DNA from: Pseudomonas sp. ML2-2023-3
GTDB taxonomy: Bacteria > Pseudomonadota > Gammaproteobacteria > Pseudomonadales > Pseudomonadaceae
Direction of reading: 5' to 3'
Assembly: GCF_037055275.1 (NCBI RefSeq)
Contig: NZ_CP146343.1
Span: 2,638,501 to 2,702,500, forward strand
Length of the DNA: 64,000 nucleotides
The notes under the pieces were generated by a model. That model was not told the DNA's origin. It did no database searches and saw only the letters and a program-made list of their open reading frames with translations. The position numbers were made by a program, and so were the translations under genes. Within the stretch, counting starts at the first letter, position 1. The number at the start of each line of letters is the position of its first letter. This document shows positions 27,990-36,047 of this stretch, piece after piece.

Positions 27990-28928
27990 TCACTTTCCAG
28001 CCTGACCTGCGGTCAACTGGTGTTTTTGCAGGTTCTTGTCGGCTTTGTAGCGCAAGGCTACGTCGGGCACGCTGCCGCTTTTACCGGTTTCAACCCAGTT
28101 GCGAATCCGCCCTGCATCGGCGAAGTGGGTGTATTTGCCAAAGGCATCCAGAATCACCAGCGATACCGGGCGATTGCCCATCTCGGTTACCAGCACCAGG
28201 CAGTGGCCAGCCTGATTGGTAAATCCGGTCTTGGTGATCTTGATATTCCACTTGTCCTTTTTGACCAGATGATCGGTGTTATGAAAGCCCAGTGTGTAGT
28301 TGGGTTTGCGGAATGCCACGGTTTTTTCTTTGGTGGTGCTCAGCTGGCTGAGCATCGGGTAGTGCCGTGCCGTTGCCAGCAGCTTGCTCAAATCGCGCGC
28401 GGTGGACACGTTGTGAATCGACAGGCCGGTCGGCTCAACGTAGTGGGTGCTCATCATGCCCAGGCTTTTGGCCTTGGCGTTCATGGCTGCGATAAACGCC
28501 ACATAGCCGCCCGGGAAGTGATGGGCAAGGCTGGCAGCCGCACGGTTTTCCGATGACATCAGGGTGATCAGCATCATTTCGCGACGCGAGAGTTCGCTGC
28601 CAATCTTGACCCGGGAAAACACGCCTTTCATTTCTGGCGTGTCGCTGATGTTGACCGAAATGTATTCATCCATCGACTGTTTGGCGTCCAGCACCACCAT
28701 GGCGGTCATCAGTTTGGTCACGGAGGCGATGGGGACGATGGCGTCAGGGTTGCTGGCAAAAATGACCTTGTTGGTCTGCAGGTCGATCAGCATCGCGCTG
28801 CCTGAGGCGATATGCAGCTGTGAGGTATCCCTTGGGGCCGAAATGCTTTCAGCCGCTGCGGCGATTGAAGAGGCGCTGGTGCCTGCCAGAACTAAACACA
28901 GGCTCAAAATAGAAAGATGAATTTTCAC
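27990..28928 (-). CDS. pbpG: D-alanyl-D-alanine endopeptidase (PBP7/8)
   Basis: A 312-residue low-molecular-weight penicillin-binding protein. A signal peptide ([26 protein letters not shown]) precedes the peptidase S11 domain. That domain has the active-site motif SVTKLM (S-X-X-K), a SENRAAAS segment (S-X-N) and KTGFTN (K-T-G). It cleaves D-Ala-meso-DAP cross-links in peptidoglycan. The GTG at 28928 is chosen because it starts the signal peptide; an ATG at 28985 would add 19 residues that bury it. Confidence 0.88.
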   Translation of the reverse strand: MKIHLSILSLCLVLAGTSASSIAAAAESISAPRDTSQLHIASGSAMLIDLQTNKVIFASNPDAIVPIASVTKLMTAMVVLDAKQSMDEYISVNISDTPEMKGVFSRVKIGSELSRREMMLITLMSSENRAAASLAHHFPGGYVAFIAAMNAKAKSLGMMSTHYVEPTGLSIHNVSTARDLSKLLATARHYPMLSQLSTTKEKTVAFRKPNYTLGFHNTDHLVKKDKWNIKITKTGFTNQAGHCLVLVTEMGNRPVSLVILDAFGKYTHFADAGRIRNWVETGKSGSVPDVALRYKADKNLQKHQLTAGQAGK

Positions 28929-29290
28929 GCAGAATGACTCAAGGATGGTTGGGAAGTACCGGGCTGCAACGGCTGTTACACACATAACGTTACATTTTGT
29001 CAGTATGGATCAATAGCGGCAGAAATGCCTGATTTCGCAGGGTTTATCAGAGAATATTCATGGCCGGGGCTTCGAGGTGCCAGTGCAGCTGGCAGGCCTC
29101 AACGGGAGGTGCTGGCGAATCAAGGATTCGTGCTCGGGCGAGCCTAGCAGTGCAATGCTGTTGGCTGGCTGAACGACTTGAGCGTTCGACCCTGGCTCTG
29201 GAGGCCGCGAAAAGTCAGTAACGCAGGAGGCGGGGATTTATCAGGTTCGACGCCTGTGAGGCTGTGGCCCCACAGGCGTGAACGGGTGCT
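28929..29290. other. non-coding spacer with three consecutive hairpins
   Basis: This 362-bp space separates pbpG from the xre gene. No convincing gene was found. Three hairpins lie in a row at 29078-29143 (TGCCAG/CTGGCA, CGAATC/GATTCG, GCTCG/CGAGC). A further perfect 8-bp stem, CGCCTGTG/CACAGGCG (29251-29278), lies just past the xre stop and probably ends that transcript. Confidence 0.45.
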
Positions 29291-29500
29291 TCAGGATTCA
29301 GCTCGATAGTGCAGCAAGTCCCCCGGCTGGCAATCGAGTGCGATGCAAATGGCTTCCAGGGTGGCGAGCCTTATACCTTTGACCTTCCCTTGCTTGAGCA
29401 GTGACAGGTTCTGCTCGGTAATGCCGACCATTTGCGCGAGGTCCTTGGATTTGACCTTGCGCATGGCCAGCATGACGTCCAGCTTAATTTCGATCGGCAT
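29291..29500 (-). CDS. small XRE-family HTH regulator
   Basis: A 69-residue protein that is almost entirely one Cro/C1 helix-turn-helix (SKDLAQMVGITEQNLSLLKQG), ending in LDCQPGDLLHYRAE as in the YozG group. It lies 9 bp after a DUF2975 membrane protein gene in the same direction. These two families commonly occur as pairs. It probably represses its own operon. What it senses is not known. Confidence 0.85.
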   Translation of the reverse strand: MPIEIKLDVMLAMRKVKSKDLAQMVGITEQNLSLLKQGKVKGIRLATLEAICIALDCQPGDLLHYRAES

Positions 29501-29509
29501 CTTGGCCTC

Positions 29510-30061
29510 TTAAACAAACTGCTGATTTTCCCGTGCCATCGAACAGGCGTTGTATAGGCTGCGGGCGATGATCATAAGAGAAGCGGAGAGGAATAAGGCA
29601 ACAAGATGCGACGGTTCAAAGCTGATGGTGAACAAACGCTCGCCGTCAGGGCGCAAAAATGTGATCCAGACGCTCATGACCGGTGTCAGCAAGAGGCAGG
29701 CCAGCACCCATGAAGCGACACTCTTGCCTACTTTCCCCAGCAGTTCAGCCGACTCCGCCGAGAAGTATTCCCCGTTGCTGTAGGCCAGAAACAGGCTGCG
29801 CAGCGCCAGCAAACCCTTGGCCAGTATCGGCAGGGGGATGCTGGACAGCACAATGGCCCCTGCGACTTGCCACCAGGGCATCTGCAGAATGTCTGCGTTC
29901 AATGTTTTGGTCATGGCGCTCAGGCTGAATCCGCCGACGTAGGTGCCAATGACGTTGGGGAAGATCCAGTAAGCGATATTGGCCAGGAGCATGCCCACCA
30001 CGAGCGCCAGGGTGGCGGTTGCCAGGGTTCTGCTGCGATCGGCCAGGTGATCGGTTTTCAT
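29510..30061 (-). CDS. DUF2975 family membrane protein
   Basis: A 183-residue protein with four predicted helices (about 14-38, 58-82, 108-132 and 148-170) in a DUF2975-type arrangement. No catalytic motifs are visible. It is first in a two-gene unit with the XRE regulator. Its function is unknown; it may control the activity of its partner at the membrane, which is conjecture. Confidence 0.75.
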   Translation of the reverse strand: MKTDHLADRSRTLATATLALVVGMLLANIAYWIFPNVIGTYVGGFSLSAMTKTLNADILQMPWWQVAGAIVLSSIPLPILAKGLLALRSLFLAYSNGEYFSAESAELLGKVGKSVASWVLACLLLTPVMSVWITFLRPDGERLFTISFEPSHLVALFLSASLMIIARSLYNACSMARENQQFV

Positions 30062-30143
30062 CTGAAAGTCCTTCTGTAGTACTGATGATGATTAAGTGCC
30101 CGGATTCTGCGCAGAAACGGTAGGCGATGTTTTAAGGCCTTGA

Positions 30144-30179
30144 TATCGTAATTCGATAATAAATGATTGTAAAACGATA
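30144..30179. promoter_or_regulatory. candidate operator of the DUF2975-XRE operon
   Basis: TATCG-TAATT-CGATA (30144-30158) is a perfect inverted repeat, and another CGATAA occurs at about 30175-30180. It lies about 85 bp upstream of the DUF2975 start, in an A/T-rich stretch that could hold the promoter. Confidence 0.4.
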
Positions 30180-30290
30180 ATTTCATGGATGTAGAAATGA
30201 CTTTGGCGGATGCAGATGCGCGCGGTGTTGATTAGGCAGGGCTGTGCAATTGTGTAAAATGCCGGCCCTTGAAATTGACCGGCCGGCCTG

Positions 30291-31232
30291 ATGACTCCTG
30301 AAGCGTTAACCACTCTGCATTTGCACCTATTGACTGCTCTGGACGCTGCGCCCGAAGAAACCCGGCGTTTGTTTCATGGGCGCGGGCGGTGCTGGCCGGG
30401 GCTTGAGCAGTTGACAGTCGACTGGCTGCAAGGCGTGGTACTGATCTCGTTGTTCAAGGAGCCCGATGCCGGGCATCTGAACGCCTTGAAGCAGCTGTTG
30501 ATGACGCTCGTGCAGTCCCCTTCATGGCGAGCCAGCGGGGCCCACACGCTGGTGCTGCAACATCGCTATACGCTGCAGAGCGACACTGAATGGCTGGTGG
30601 GTGAGGCGGTTGATGAGTGGACGCTGACCGAAGGCGGGTTGCGCTATCGAGTGGACCTGGGCCGCAAGCAGAACAACGGCCTGTTTCTGGACATGCGTTA
30701 CGGTCGGGACTGGGTGCGGGCCAACGCCGAGGGCAAACGGGTCTTGAATCTGTTTGCCTATACCTGCGGCTTTTCAGTGGCCGCGATCGAAGGCGGTGCG
30801 CAGCATGTGGTCAACCTCGACATGTCCCGTGCGGCGCTGAGCCGTGGGCGCGACAACCATCGGTTGAACGGGCATGACATGAGCAAGGTGACGTTCCTGG
30901 GGCATGACCTGTTCAAGTCCTGGGGCAAGGTGAAAAGCACCGGCCCTTATGATCTGGTGATCATCGACCCGCCGTCGTTTCAGAAGGGCAGCTTTCTGCT
31001 GACCAAGGATTACCAGCGGGTAGTGCGCCGGTTGCCTGAGTTGCTGAGCGAAAACGGCACGGTACTGGCCTGCATGAACGACCCGGCACTGGGTTCGGAC
31101 TTCCTGATCGATGGCGTTACCCTTGATGCGCCGAGCCTGCGTTTTGTCCAGCGCCTGGATAACCCGCCGGAGTTTCCTGATGCCGACGCAGAATGCGGTT
31201 TGAAAGCGCTGGTGTTCAAACAGGGCGTTTGA
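30291..31232 (+). CDS. class I SAM-dependent methyltransferase, RlmI/RlmK-like
   Basis: A 313-residue protein. An N-terminal region of unclear fold is followed by a Rossmann methyltransferase domain from about residue 120. The entry motif is RKQNNGLFLDMRYGR, motif I is VLNLFAYTCGFSVAAIEGGA, and the catalytic-type IIDPPSF follows. This pattern is that of RlmI/RlmL C-terminal rRNA cytosine or guanine methyltransferases. The rRNA target is not known. No PUA domain is seen, unlike RlmI. Confidence 0.8.
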   Translation: MTPEALTTLHLHLLTALDAAPEETRRLFHGRGRCWPGLEQLTVDWLQGVVLISLFKEPDAGHLNALKQLLMTLVQSPSWRASGAHTLVLQHRYTLQSDTEWLVGEAVDEWTLTEGGLRYRVDLGRKQNNGLFLDMRYGRDWVRANAEGKRVLNLFAYTCGFSVAAIEGGAQHVVNLDMSRAALSRGRDNHRLNGHDMSKVTFLGHDLFKSWGKVKSTGPYDLVIIDPPSFQKGSFLLTKDYQRVVRRLPELLSENGTVLACMNDPALGSDFLIDGVTLDAPSLRFVQRLDNPPEFPDADAECGLKALVFKQGV

Positions 31233-31239
31233 CGGGCAA

Positions 31240-31270
31240 AAAAAGGCCCGCTGGGGGAGTTGCGGGCCAA
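31240..31270 (+). terminator. hairpin after the methyltransferase gene
   Basis: GGCCCGC/GCGGGCC with a 10-base loop lies about 12 bp after the stop. An A-run precedes it but no clear T-run follows, so the call is tentative. Confidence 0.5.
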
Positions 31271-31351
31271 GGGGTTCATTGAATGAGCAATGAGCGCAGC
31301 GAATATACCGCCCGCTGCGCTCAAAGACTGTGAAACAAAATTCATCTTTCT

Positions 31352-31439
31352 TGTGGGAGCGGGCTTGTTCGCGATGGCATCGACCAGGTGCCCTGGCCGA
31401 ACCGCGTCGCCTGTATCGCGAGCAGGCCGCTCCTACAAA
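31352..31439. repeat. REP-type inverted repeat pair
   Basis: TGTGGGAGCGGGCTTGTTCG at 31353 onwards is mirrored by TCGCGAGCAGGCCGCTCCTAC near 31414-31435. It lies between the convergent methyltransferase and dps genes. Confidence 0.8.
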
Positions 31440-31448
31440 ATTTGCCGG

Positions 31449-31967
31449 TTACTTGGTGCGCGACGACTCGAACAGGAACCACACGCGGCGCTCGGCTTCA
31501 TCGATCCAGTTTTCCAGCAGGCTGGTGGTGGCCACGTCTCCGAGTTCGGAGCACATGTCGTGGGTTTCACGCATGTACGCGGCCAGCTGGATGTTGTCTT
31601 CGCGCAGCTCTGCCAGCATGTCTTCCGGGGTTACGAAGTCGGCATCGTTATCCAGCAGGCGCTGGAGCTTTTTGATATGGCCAATCGAGCGAATGGTCGT
31701 GCGCCCCAGCTTGCGTACGCGTTCGGCAATGGCGTCGGTGGTCGCATAGATCTGATCGGCCTGTTCGTCCAGCAGCAGATGAAAGTCACGGAAATGCGGG
31801 CCGGACATGTGCCAGTGGAAGTTCTTGGTTTTCATGTAAATGGCGAATGTATCAGCCAGCAGCGCATTCACTTCGGCCGCAATGTTGATACAGGCTTTTT
31901 CGCTTAGTGCCGAAGGTGTCCGCAGATCGGCCTTTCTGCTTTCCTTCGCGGATTTCAGGTCTGTCAT
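31449..31967 (-). CDS. dps: Dps-family ferritin-like DNA protection protein
   Basis: A 172-residue four-helix protein. The intersubunit ferroxidase ligands lie in KNFHWHMSGPHFRDFHLLLDEQAD (two His, Asp, Glu). The N-terminal tail is rich in Lys/Arg (MTDLKSAKESRKADLR) and could contact DNA. It oxidises Fe(II) with peroxide and stores iron in a 12-subunit shell. It is monocistronic. Confidence 0.9.
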   Translation of the reverse strand: MTDLKSAKESRKADLRTPSALSEKACINIAAEVNALLADTFAIYMKTKNFHWHMSGPHFRDFHLLLDEQADQIYATTDAIAERVRKLGRTTIRSIGHIKKLQRLLDNDADFVTPEDMLAELREDNIQLAAYMRETHDMCSELGDVATTSLLENWIDEAERRVWFLFESSRTK

Positions 31968-32170
31968 GGTGGTTCCTCGTGGCAGCGGTTGATCGGAATA
32001 ACGTCACTTGAGTGCGGCTGACTAAAGACCAGGATCAGCCTCTCGTCAAACGCGTCGGGGCGTCTCAAACAGCCCGCGTAAAGTTTTGAGGGCCTCTGAG
32101 CAAGATCGTTCAAGACTTTCTTCTGTCAGGTTGCGACCCTTTGCCGCTGCTTACTGCCGGAATGTTTGTA

Positions 32171-32866
32171 ATGTCTGATTCCCTTGCTCGATCCGCGTTT
32201 GTGCGCGGCACAATGGCCTGTCTTCCGCTCACGCTGGCGTGTGCCCCTTGGGGGTTGCTGGCGGGATCCACTGCGATTGATGCCCAATTGACCCCGGCGC
32301 AAAGCCAGGGGCTCTCGCTTTTTGTGTTTGCCGGTGCGGCGCAATTGGTGGCGATCGGCATGATCAAAGGAGGGGCCAGTGCGATTTCGATCCTGGTGAC
32401 CACCTTGCTGCTGACGTCACAACATTTGCTCTATGCCATGCATTTGCGACCGGTGGTGGCGCCACTCGAACCGAGATGGCGTCTGGGGCTGGGCTTTCTG
32501 CTGACCGATGAGTTCTTTGCCCTGGTCAGCCCGTTTGACCAGAAGACGTTCAATCGCTGGTACGCGCTGGGCGTGGGGCTGTGCATGTACGTGGGCTGGA
32601 ATATTTTCACCCTTCTGGGCGTGGTGCTGGGCAAGAGCATCCCGGGGCTGGACCAACTCGGGCTTGAGTTCTCGATTGCCGCAACCTTCATAGCGTTGAT
32701 TACGCCCATCGTGCGCAATGTTCCAACCATTGTGTGCGTGGCGGTCTCATTGTTGAGCGTGGTGCTGTTCAGTTACTGGCAGTGGGAGTCGGCCATTGTG
32801 CTGGCAGGGCTGGCGGGTATGGTCGCGGGTTATCTGTGCAAGCGGCTGGGAGGGTACTGGGCATGA
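32171..32866 (+). CDS. azlC: AzlC family branched-chain amino acid exporter subunit
   Basis: A 231-residue membrane protein with about seven helices and the AzlC-family pattern (FAGAAQLVAIGMIKGGA near the N-terminus). It forms a two-component exporter with AzlD, which overlaps it by 4 bp (ATGA). The start at 32171 (MSDSLARSAF) is preferred over 32141. The substrate, probably a branched-chain or related amino acid, is inferred from the family. Confidence 0.87.
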   Translation: MSDSLARSAFVRGTMACLPLTLACAPWGLLAGSTAIDAQLTPAQSQGLSLFVFAGAAQLVAIGMIKGGASAISILVTTLLLTSQHLLYAMHLRPVVAPLEPRWRLGLGFLLTDEFFALVSPFDQKTFNRWYALGVGLCMYVGWNIFTLLGVVLGKSIPGLDQLGLEFSIAATFIALITPIVRNVPTIVCVAVSLLSVVLFSYWQWESAIVLAGLAGMVAGYLCKRLGGYWA

Positions 32867-33174
32867 TTTGGATCATTATTGCCGGGATGACGCTGATTCT
32901 GTTTTTCAACCGCTACCTGTTTTTGGAGCCGCGGCTGCCGATTCGCTTGAATCGTGGGGTGAGGGAGTTTTTGGGATTCGCGGTACCGGGGATGCTCACG
33001 GCGATTTGCGGGCCGATCATCTTCGTCAAGAATCATGAGGTCGACCTGAGCCTGGGCAACCCGTACCTGCTGGCCGGGCTGTGCGCCATAGGGCTTATGC
33101 TCTGGAGTCGCAACGTACTGCTCAGTGTCGCGTTGAGTGTGGGGTTGTTCTATCTGTTTCGCTGGTGGCTTTGA
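32863..33174 (+). CDS. azlD: AzlD family transporter subunit
   Basis: A 103-residue protein with about four short helices. The start codon overlaps the azlC stop, which is the rule for azlCD pairs. The small partner is required for export by AzlC. Confidence 0.87.
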   Translation: MIWIIIAGMTLILFFNRYLFLEPRLPIRLNRGVREFLGFAVPGMLTAICGPIIFVKNHEVDLSLGNPYLLAGLCAIGLMLWSRNVLLSVALSVGLFYLFRWWL

Positions 33175-33316
33175 TTTGCGCTGCGGCGCGGGAAGTAAAG
33201 GGGCCGCTCAGGGCAACGCCGTCACTGACCACGTACCAGCACGCCAGCAGGCCGTCCGCACGAAGCGGAGCGGGGACTGCACTGCCGATGACCGACATGA
33301 CATGAATCTTGGGCAT
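33122..33316 (-). CDS. small uncharacterised protein with a very strong ribosome site
   Basis: A 64-residue reading frame beginning MPKIHVMSVIGSAVPAPLRA, preceded by a perfect AAGGAGGT Shine-Dalgarno sequence 4 bases before the ATG. Its 3' end overlaps the end of azlD on the opposite strand by 53 bp. No membrane helix or known motif is seen; the central segment GLLACWYVVSDGVALSGPF looks like a small beta-structure. Function unknown. The ribosome site is the main support. Confidence 0.65.
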   Translation of the reverse strand: MPKIHVMSVIGSAVPAPLRADGLLACWYVVSDGVALSGPFTSRAAAQIKATSETDRTTPHSTRH

Positions 33317-33411
33317 AAACACCTCCTTCAAACAATGTCGCTACCTTACGGGCTGGGCCGCTGCGCAAAAAATCATTGCGCGTGATAGTCGTCATTGATG
33401 TCGATGAGGTG

Positions 33412-33606
33412 TCAGTCAACCACCTGGTCGAGCATGTGCATGACTTCCTGATCGCTCAGCAATCCCTCGCGTACGAGGTGCTGGGCCAGCAGTGACACCA
33501 GCTTGGCGGTGCGATGGCCCTCGAGCTGCTTGAGCTCGGTCAGGGTGTTGTAAACCTTGCTTGAAGTGCAGAGCCCGACGATGTGGTGCGGGTTTTGTGT
33601 AGGCAT
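33412..33606 (-). CDS. small uncharacterised protein
   Basis: A 64-residue frame starting MPTQNPHHIVGLCTSSK, with AAGGACG 7 bases before the ATG. The C-terminal half (HRTAKLVSLLAQHLVREGLLSDQEVMHMLDQV) is predicted helical and reads like a small conserved helical protein, not random sequence. It lies 95 bp upstream of another small gene in the same direction. Function unknown. Confidence 0.65.
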   Translation of the reverse strand: MPTQNPHHIVGLCTSSKVYNTLTELKQLEGHRTAKLVSLLAQHLVREGLLSDQEVMHMLDQVVD

Positions 33607-33765
33607 AAAGGTCGTCCTTGTTTTTATGAGTGTGCCGATGATTGCGCCAGTGGCGCTCCATAATGCCGCAGTCCGGGCCACTAGGGTGTCTCATCCGCGA
33701 CATTCACAGTGTCAATTGGGCCCTGCCGGCAGCTGCAAAAGCCTGCCGGTTTGCCTGCGCCGGTG

Positions 33766-34116
33766 TTACCAGCGCGGCGGGCCGTAATAGCCCCGTGGCG
33801 GGCCGTAGTACGCCGGGTGTGGCCGACCGTAGTAGCCCTGGTAATAAACGGGCTGAGGCGGCTGGACATACACCGGTTGTGGCTGGTAGTAGACCGGTGG
33901 GGCCTGAACGTAAACAGGTTGCGGCTGGACATAGACCGGTTGCTGAACGTAAACCGGGCGTGGCTCGGGGCCAGCAATGATTGAACCTACAACTGCGGCG
34001 CCGACTACCGCGCCAAAAATGGCAGGTCCGGGCCCCCAACCGCCATGAGCAGATGCCTGGCCTGCGACAGCCAGAGCGCCGATAAGCAAAGCGACTTTGG
34101 GGATGGTACGCATCAT
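33766..34116 (-). CDS. exported Pro/Val/Tyr repeat protein
   Basis: A 116-residue protein with a signal peptide (MMRTIPKVALLIGALAVAGQASA), a Gly/Ala-rich hydrophobic segment (FGAVVGAAVVGSIIAG), then tandem PVYVQ/PVYYQ repeats (residues about 68-100) and a Tyr/Gly/Pro-rich tail (YYGRPHPAYYGPPRGYYGPPRW). GAGGAAT precedes the two ATGs. Similar small exported proteins are found in pseudomonads without known function. The repeat could bind surfaces or cell wall, which is a guess. Confidence 0.75.
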   Translation of the reverse strand: MMRTIPKVALLIGALAVAGQASAHGGWGPGPAIFGAVVGAAVVGSIIAGPEPRPVYVQQPVYVQPQPVYVQAPPVYYQPQPVYVQPPQPVYYQGYYGRPHPAYYGPPRGYYGPPRW

Positions 34117-34347
34117 GACGATTCCTCGAATTTCAGCCCCGACTTTTGGCCTGCACCAGGCCACGGATAATCGCGGGGATAACGTTAAGACCGTGTTTTA
34201 TTAAAAAACTGCGAAGCGCTTTGGTAAATTTTGTGTAAGGTCTGCGGGCGCTGAGACGTTTCAGCGCTTGCAGCTGCAATATGATCTAACAAAATTTCCG
34301 GTACGGCTTGTGCCGTCCATCTAAAAGCATTCAGCAAGGAGATGAGC

Positions 34348-35166
34348 ATGCAAATGAATCCGAATAAAGACACCCAACTGTGCATATCGCTGTCGGGCCG
34401 ACCGGGGAACTTCGGACTGCGTTTTCATAATCATCTATACGAACAGCTGGGCCTGAACTTTTACTACAAGGCTTTCAGCAGCAAAGACCTCAAGGGGGCA
34501 GTGACCGGTATTCGCGCCCTGGGGATTCGTGGTTGCGGTGTGTCCATGCCTTTCAAGGAAGCGTGCATTGAGCTGGTGGACGAGTTGGACGCATCGGCCC
34601 GTGCCATCGCGTCGATCAATACCATCGTCAACACTGACGGGCACCTCAAGGCCTACAACACGGATTACATCGCCATCGCGCAATTGCTCGACAGTCACAA
34701 GGTGCCCACGGACACCACTTTTGCATTGCGTGGCAGTGGCGGCATGGCCAAGGCCGTGGCTTCGGCGTTGCGCGACGGTGGCTATCGCAAGGGTGTGATC
34801 GTGGCGCGAAACGAAGCGACAGGAGGGGCGCTGGCGGCAAGTTGTGGCTACGAGTGGCAGCCGGAGTTGGCTGCGCACAGGCCCCGGATGCTGATCAATG
34901 TCACGCCGGTGGGCATGGCGGGCGGGGCTGAAGCCGACGACCTGGCCTTTGAGGCAGATGCCATCGATCAGGCCGATATCGTTTTTGATGTGGTGGCGAT
35001 CCCGGTTGAAACGCCATTGATCGTGCGTGGTCGTGCCCAGGGCAAGCAGGTGATTACGGGCCTTGAGGTCATTGCAATTCAGGCATTGGAGCAGTTTGTG
35101 CTGTACACCGGTGTTCGACCGTCCGCCGAGCAGTTCCAGGCTGCGGTGGCGTTTGCCCGCAGCTGA
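34348..35166 (+). CDS. shikimate dehydrogenase-like protein (SdhL type)
   Basis: A 272-residue AroE homologue. The substrate domain begins LCISLSGRPGNFGLRFHN, replacing the usual SxS motif, as in the H. influenzae HI0607/SdhL class. Catalytic Lys (SMPFKE) and Asp (NTDY) are kept. The nucleotide loop is LRGSGGMAKAVASAL. SdhL enzymes act poorly on shikimate, so the true substrate may differ. The start at 34348 is chosen because AAGGAG then lies at a normal distance; ATGs at 34342 and 34354 are alternatives. Confidence 0.8.
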   Translation: MQMNPNKDTQLCISLSGRPGNFGLRFHNHLYEQLGLNFYYKAFSSKDLKGAVTGIRALGIRGCGVSMPFKEACIELVDELDASARAIASINTIVNTDGHLKAYNTDYIAIAQLLDSHKVPTDTTFALRGSGGMAKAVASALRDGGYRKGVIVARNEATGGALAASCGYEWQPELAAHRPRMLINVTPVGMAGGAEADDLAFEADAIDQADIVFDVVAIPVETPLIVRGRAQGKQVITGLEVIAIQALEQFVLYTGVRPSAEQFQAAVAFARS

Positions 35167-35204
35167 TTGCAGGGTCGGGCGAGTGACCTCGCCCGACACT
35201 CGCG

Positions 35205-35876
35205 TTACTCCAGCTCTGCCAGGCGAGCCTCTAGCGCTGCGATGCGCGCTTCAAGTGCTTCGAAGCGCTCCAGCGATACCATGGAGCCACTGCTGCGCTC
35301 TGCAGGTTGTTGACGGCTGGCCATGATTGTCTCGATGTCAGCCGGGTCGCCCAGTGCATGCATGTAGCGGTCTTCGCGCTGGCCGCTCTGGCGAGGCACC
35401 AGCAGCGCAAGATCACGGGCAATCAGGCGCTCCAGTTGATGCTGAACCTGTTCAGTGTCTTCGAAATCGTGCATGCGCGAGCTGCGGGTCAAGAGCTCGT
35501 TCAAGGTTTGCGGGCCCCGCAGAAACAGCAGGCCCAGCAGCACCACCTGGGCAGGCACCAGTTCCAGCGCCTTGTCGACCTTATGCTCCCAGCGGTCAGC
35601 ACGGCTGCCCATCACCAGCCGGGTAAAGCCGCGACCTTCGAGTGCGCGCAAGCTTTGTCCGACTTGTCCTTGAGTGAGATTGAGCACGGGTTCACGGCTG
35701 GTTTTCTGGTTGCACGCCAGAACCAGCGCGTTGAGCGTCAGGGGGTAGGTTTCAGGGTTGGTGGCCTGTTTCTCGATCAGGGAGCCGAGAATCCGGATCT
35801 CGATGCTGTTGAGCAGAGGTCCGGAGTCAGATTCGATCTGTGTGTTTTCTGAAAGCTGACTAGCGGGAACTTCCAT
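35205..35876 (-). CDS. YceH family (DUF480) protein
   Basis: A 223-residue protein with two winged-helix-like repeats. The signature [27 protein letters not shown] near the N-terminus and NQKTSREPV are typical of DUF480. A coiled-coil C-terminus ([22 protein letters not shown]) follows. GGAGAAG precedes the ATG at 35876. The function of the family is not established; DNA binding is suggested by fold. Confidence 0.88.
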   Translation of the reverse strand: MEVPASQLSENTQIESDSGPLLNSIEIRILGSLIEKQATNPETYPLTLNALVLACNQKTSREPVLNLTQGQVGQSLRALEGRGFTRLVMGSRADRWEHKVDKALELVPAQVVLLGLLFLRGPQTLNELLTRSSRMHDFEDTEQVQHQLERLIARDLALLVPRQSGQREDRYMHALGDPADIETIMASRQQPAERSSGSMVSLERFEALEARIAALEARLAELE

Positions 35877-35958
35877 TTTCTTCTCCAAATTGAGTAACCG
35901 TTGCCAGCGGTCATTGTGGAGTCTTTTGCACAATAGGGCGACTGCCGCGTCAAATCTG

Positions 35959-36042
35959 CGGGAGCGGGCTTGCTCGTGACAGTCATAGTGCGGTGAGCCG
36001 GGCTCGTCGCGATGCAGGTATCGCGAGCAAGCCCGCTCCCGG
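35959..36042. repeat. REP-type inverted repeat pair
   Basis: CGGGAGCGGGCTTGCTCGTG at 35959 onwards is mirrored by CGCGAGCAAGCCCGCTCCCG ending at 36041. It is the cleanest REP pair in the window and lies just after the nicT stop codon, where nicP would be expected. Confidence 0.85.
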
Positions 36043-36047
36043 GGCTG

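Noticed and set aside
28929..28985. Longer N-terminus for the PBP7/8 protein from the ATG at 28985
   Set aside because: It would place 19 extra residues before an otherwise normal signal peptide.
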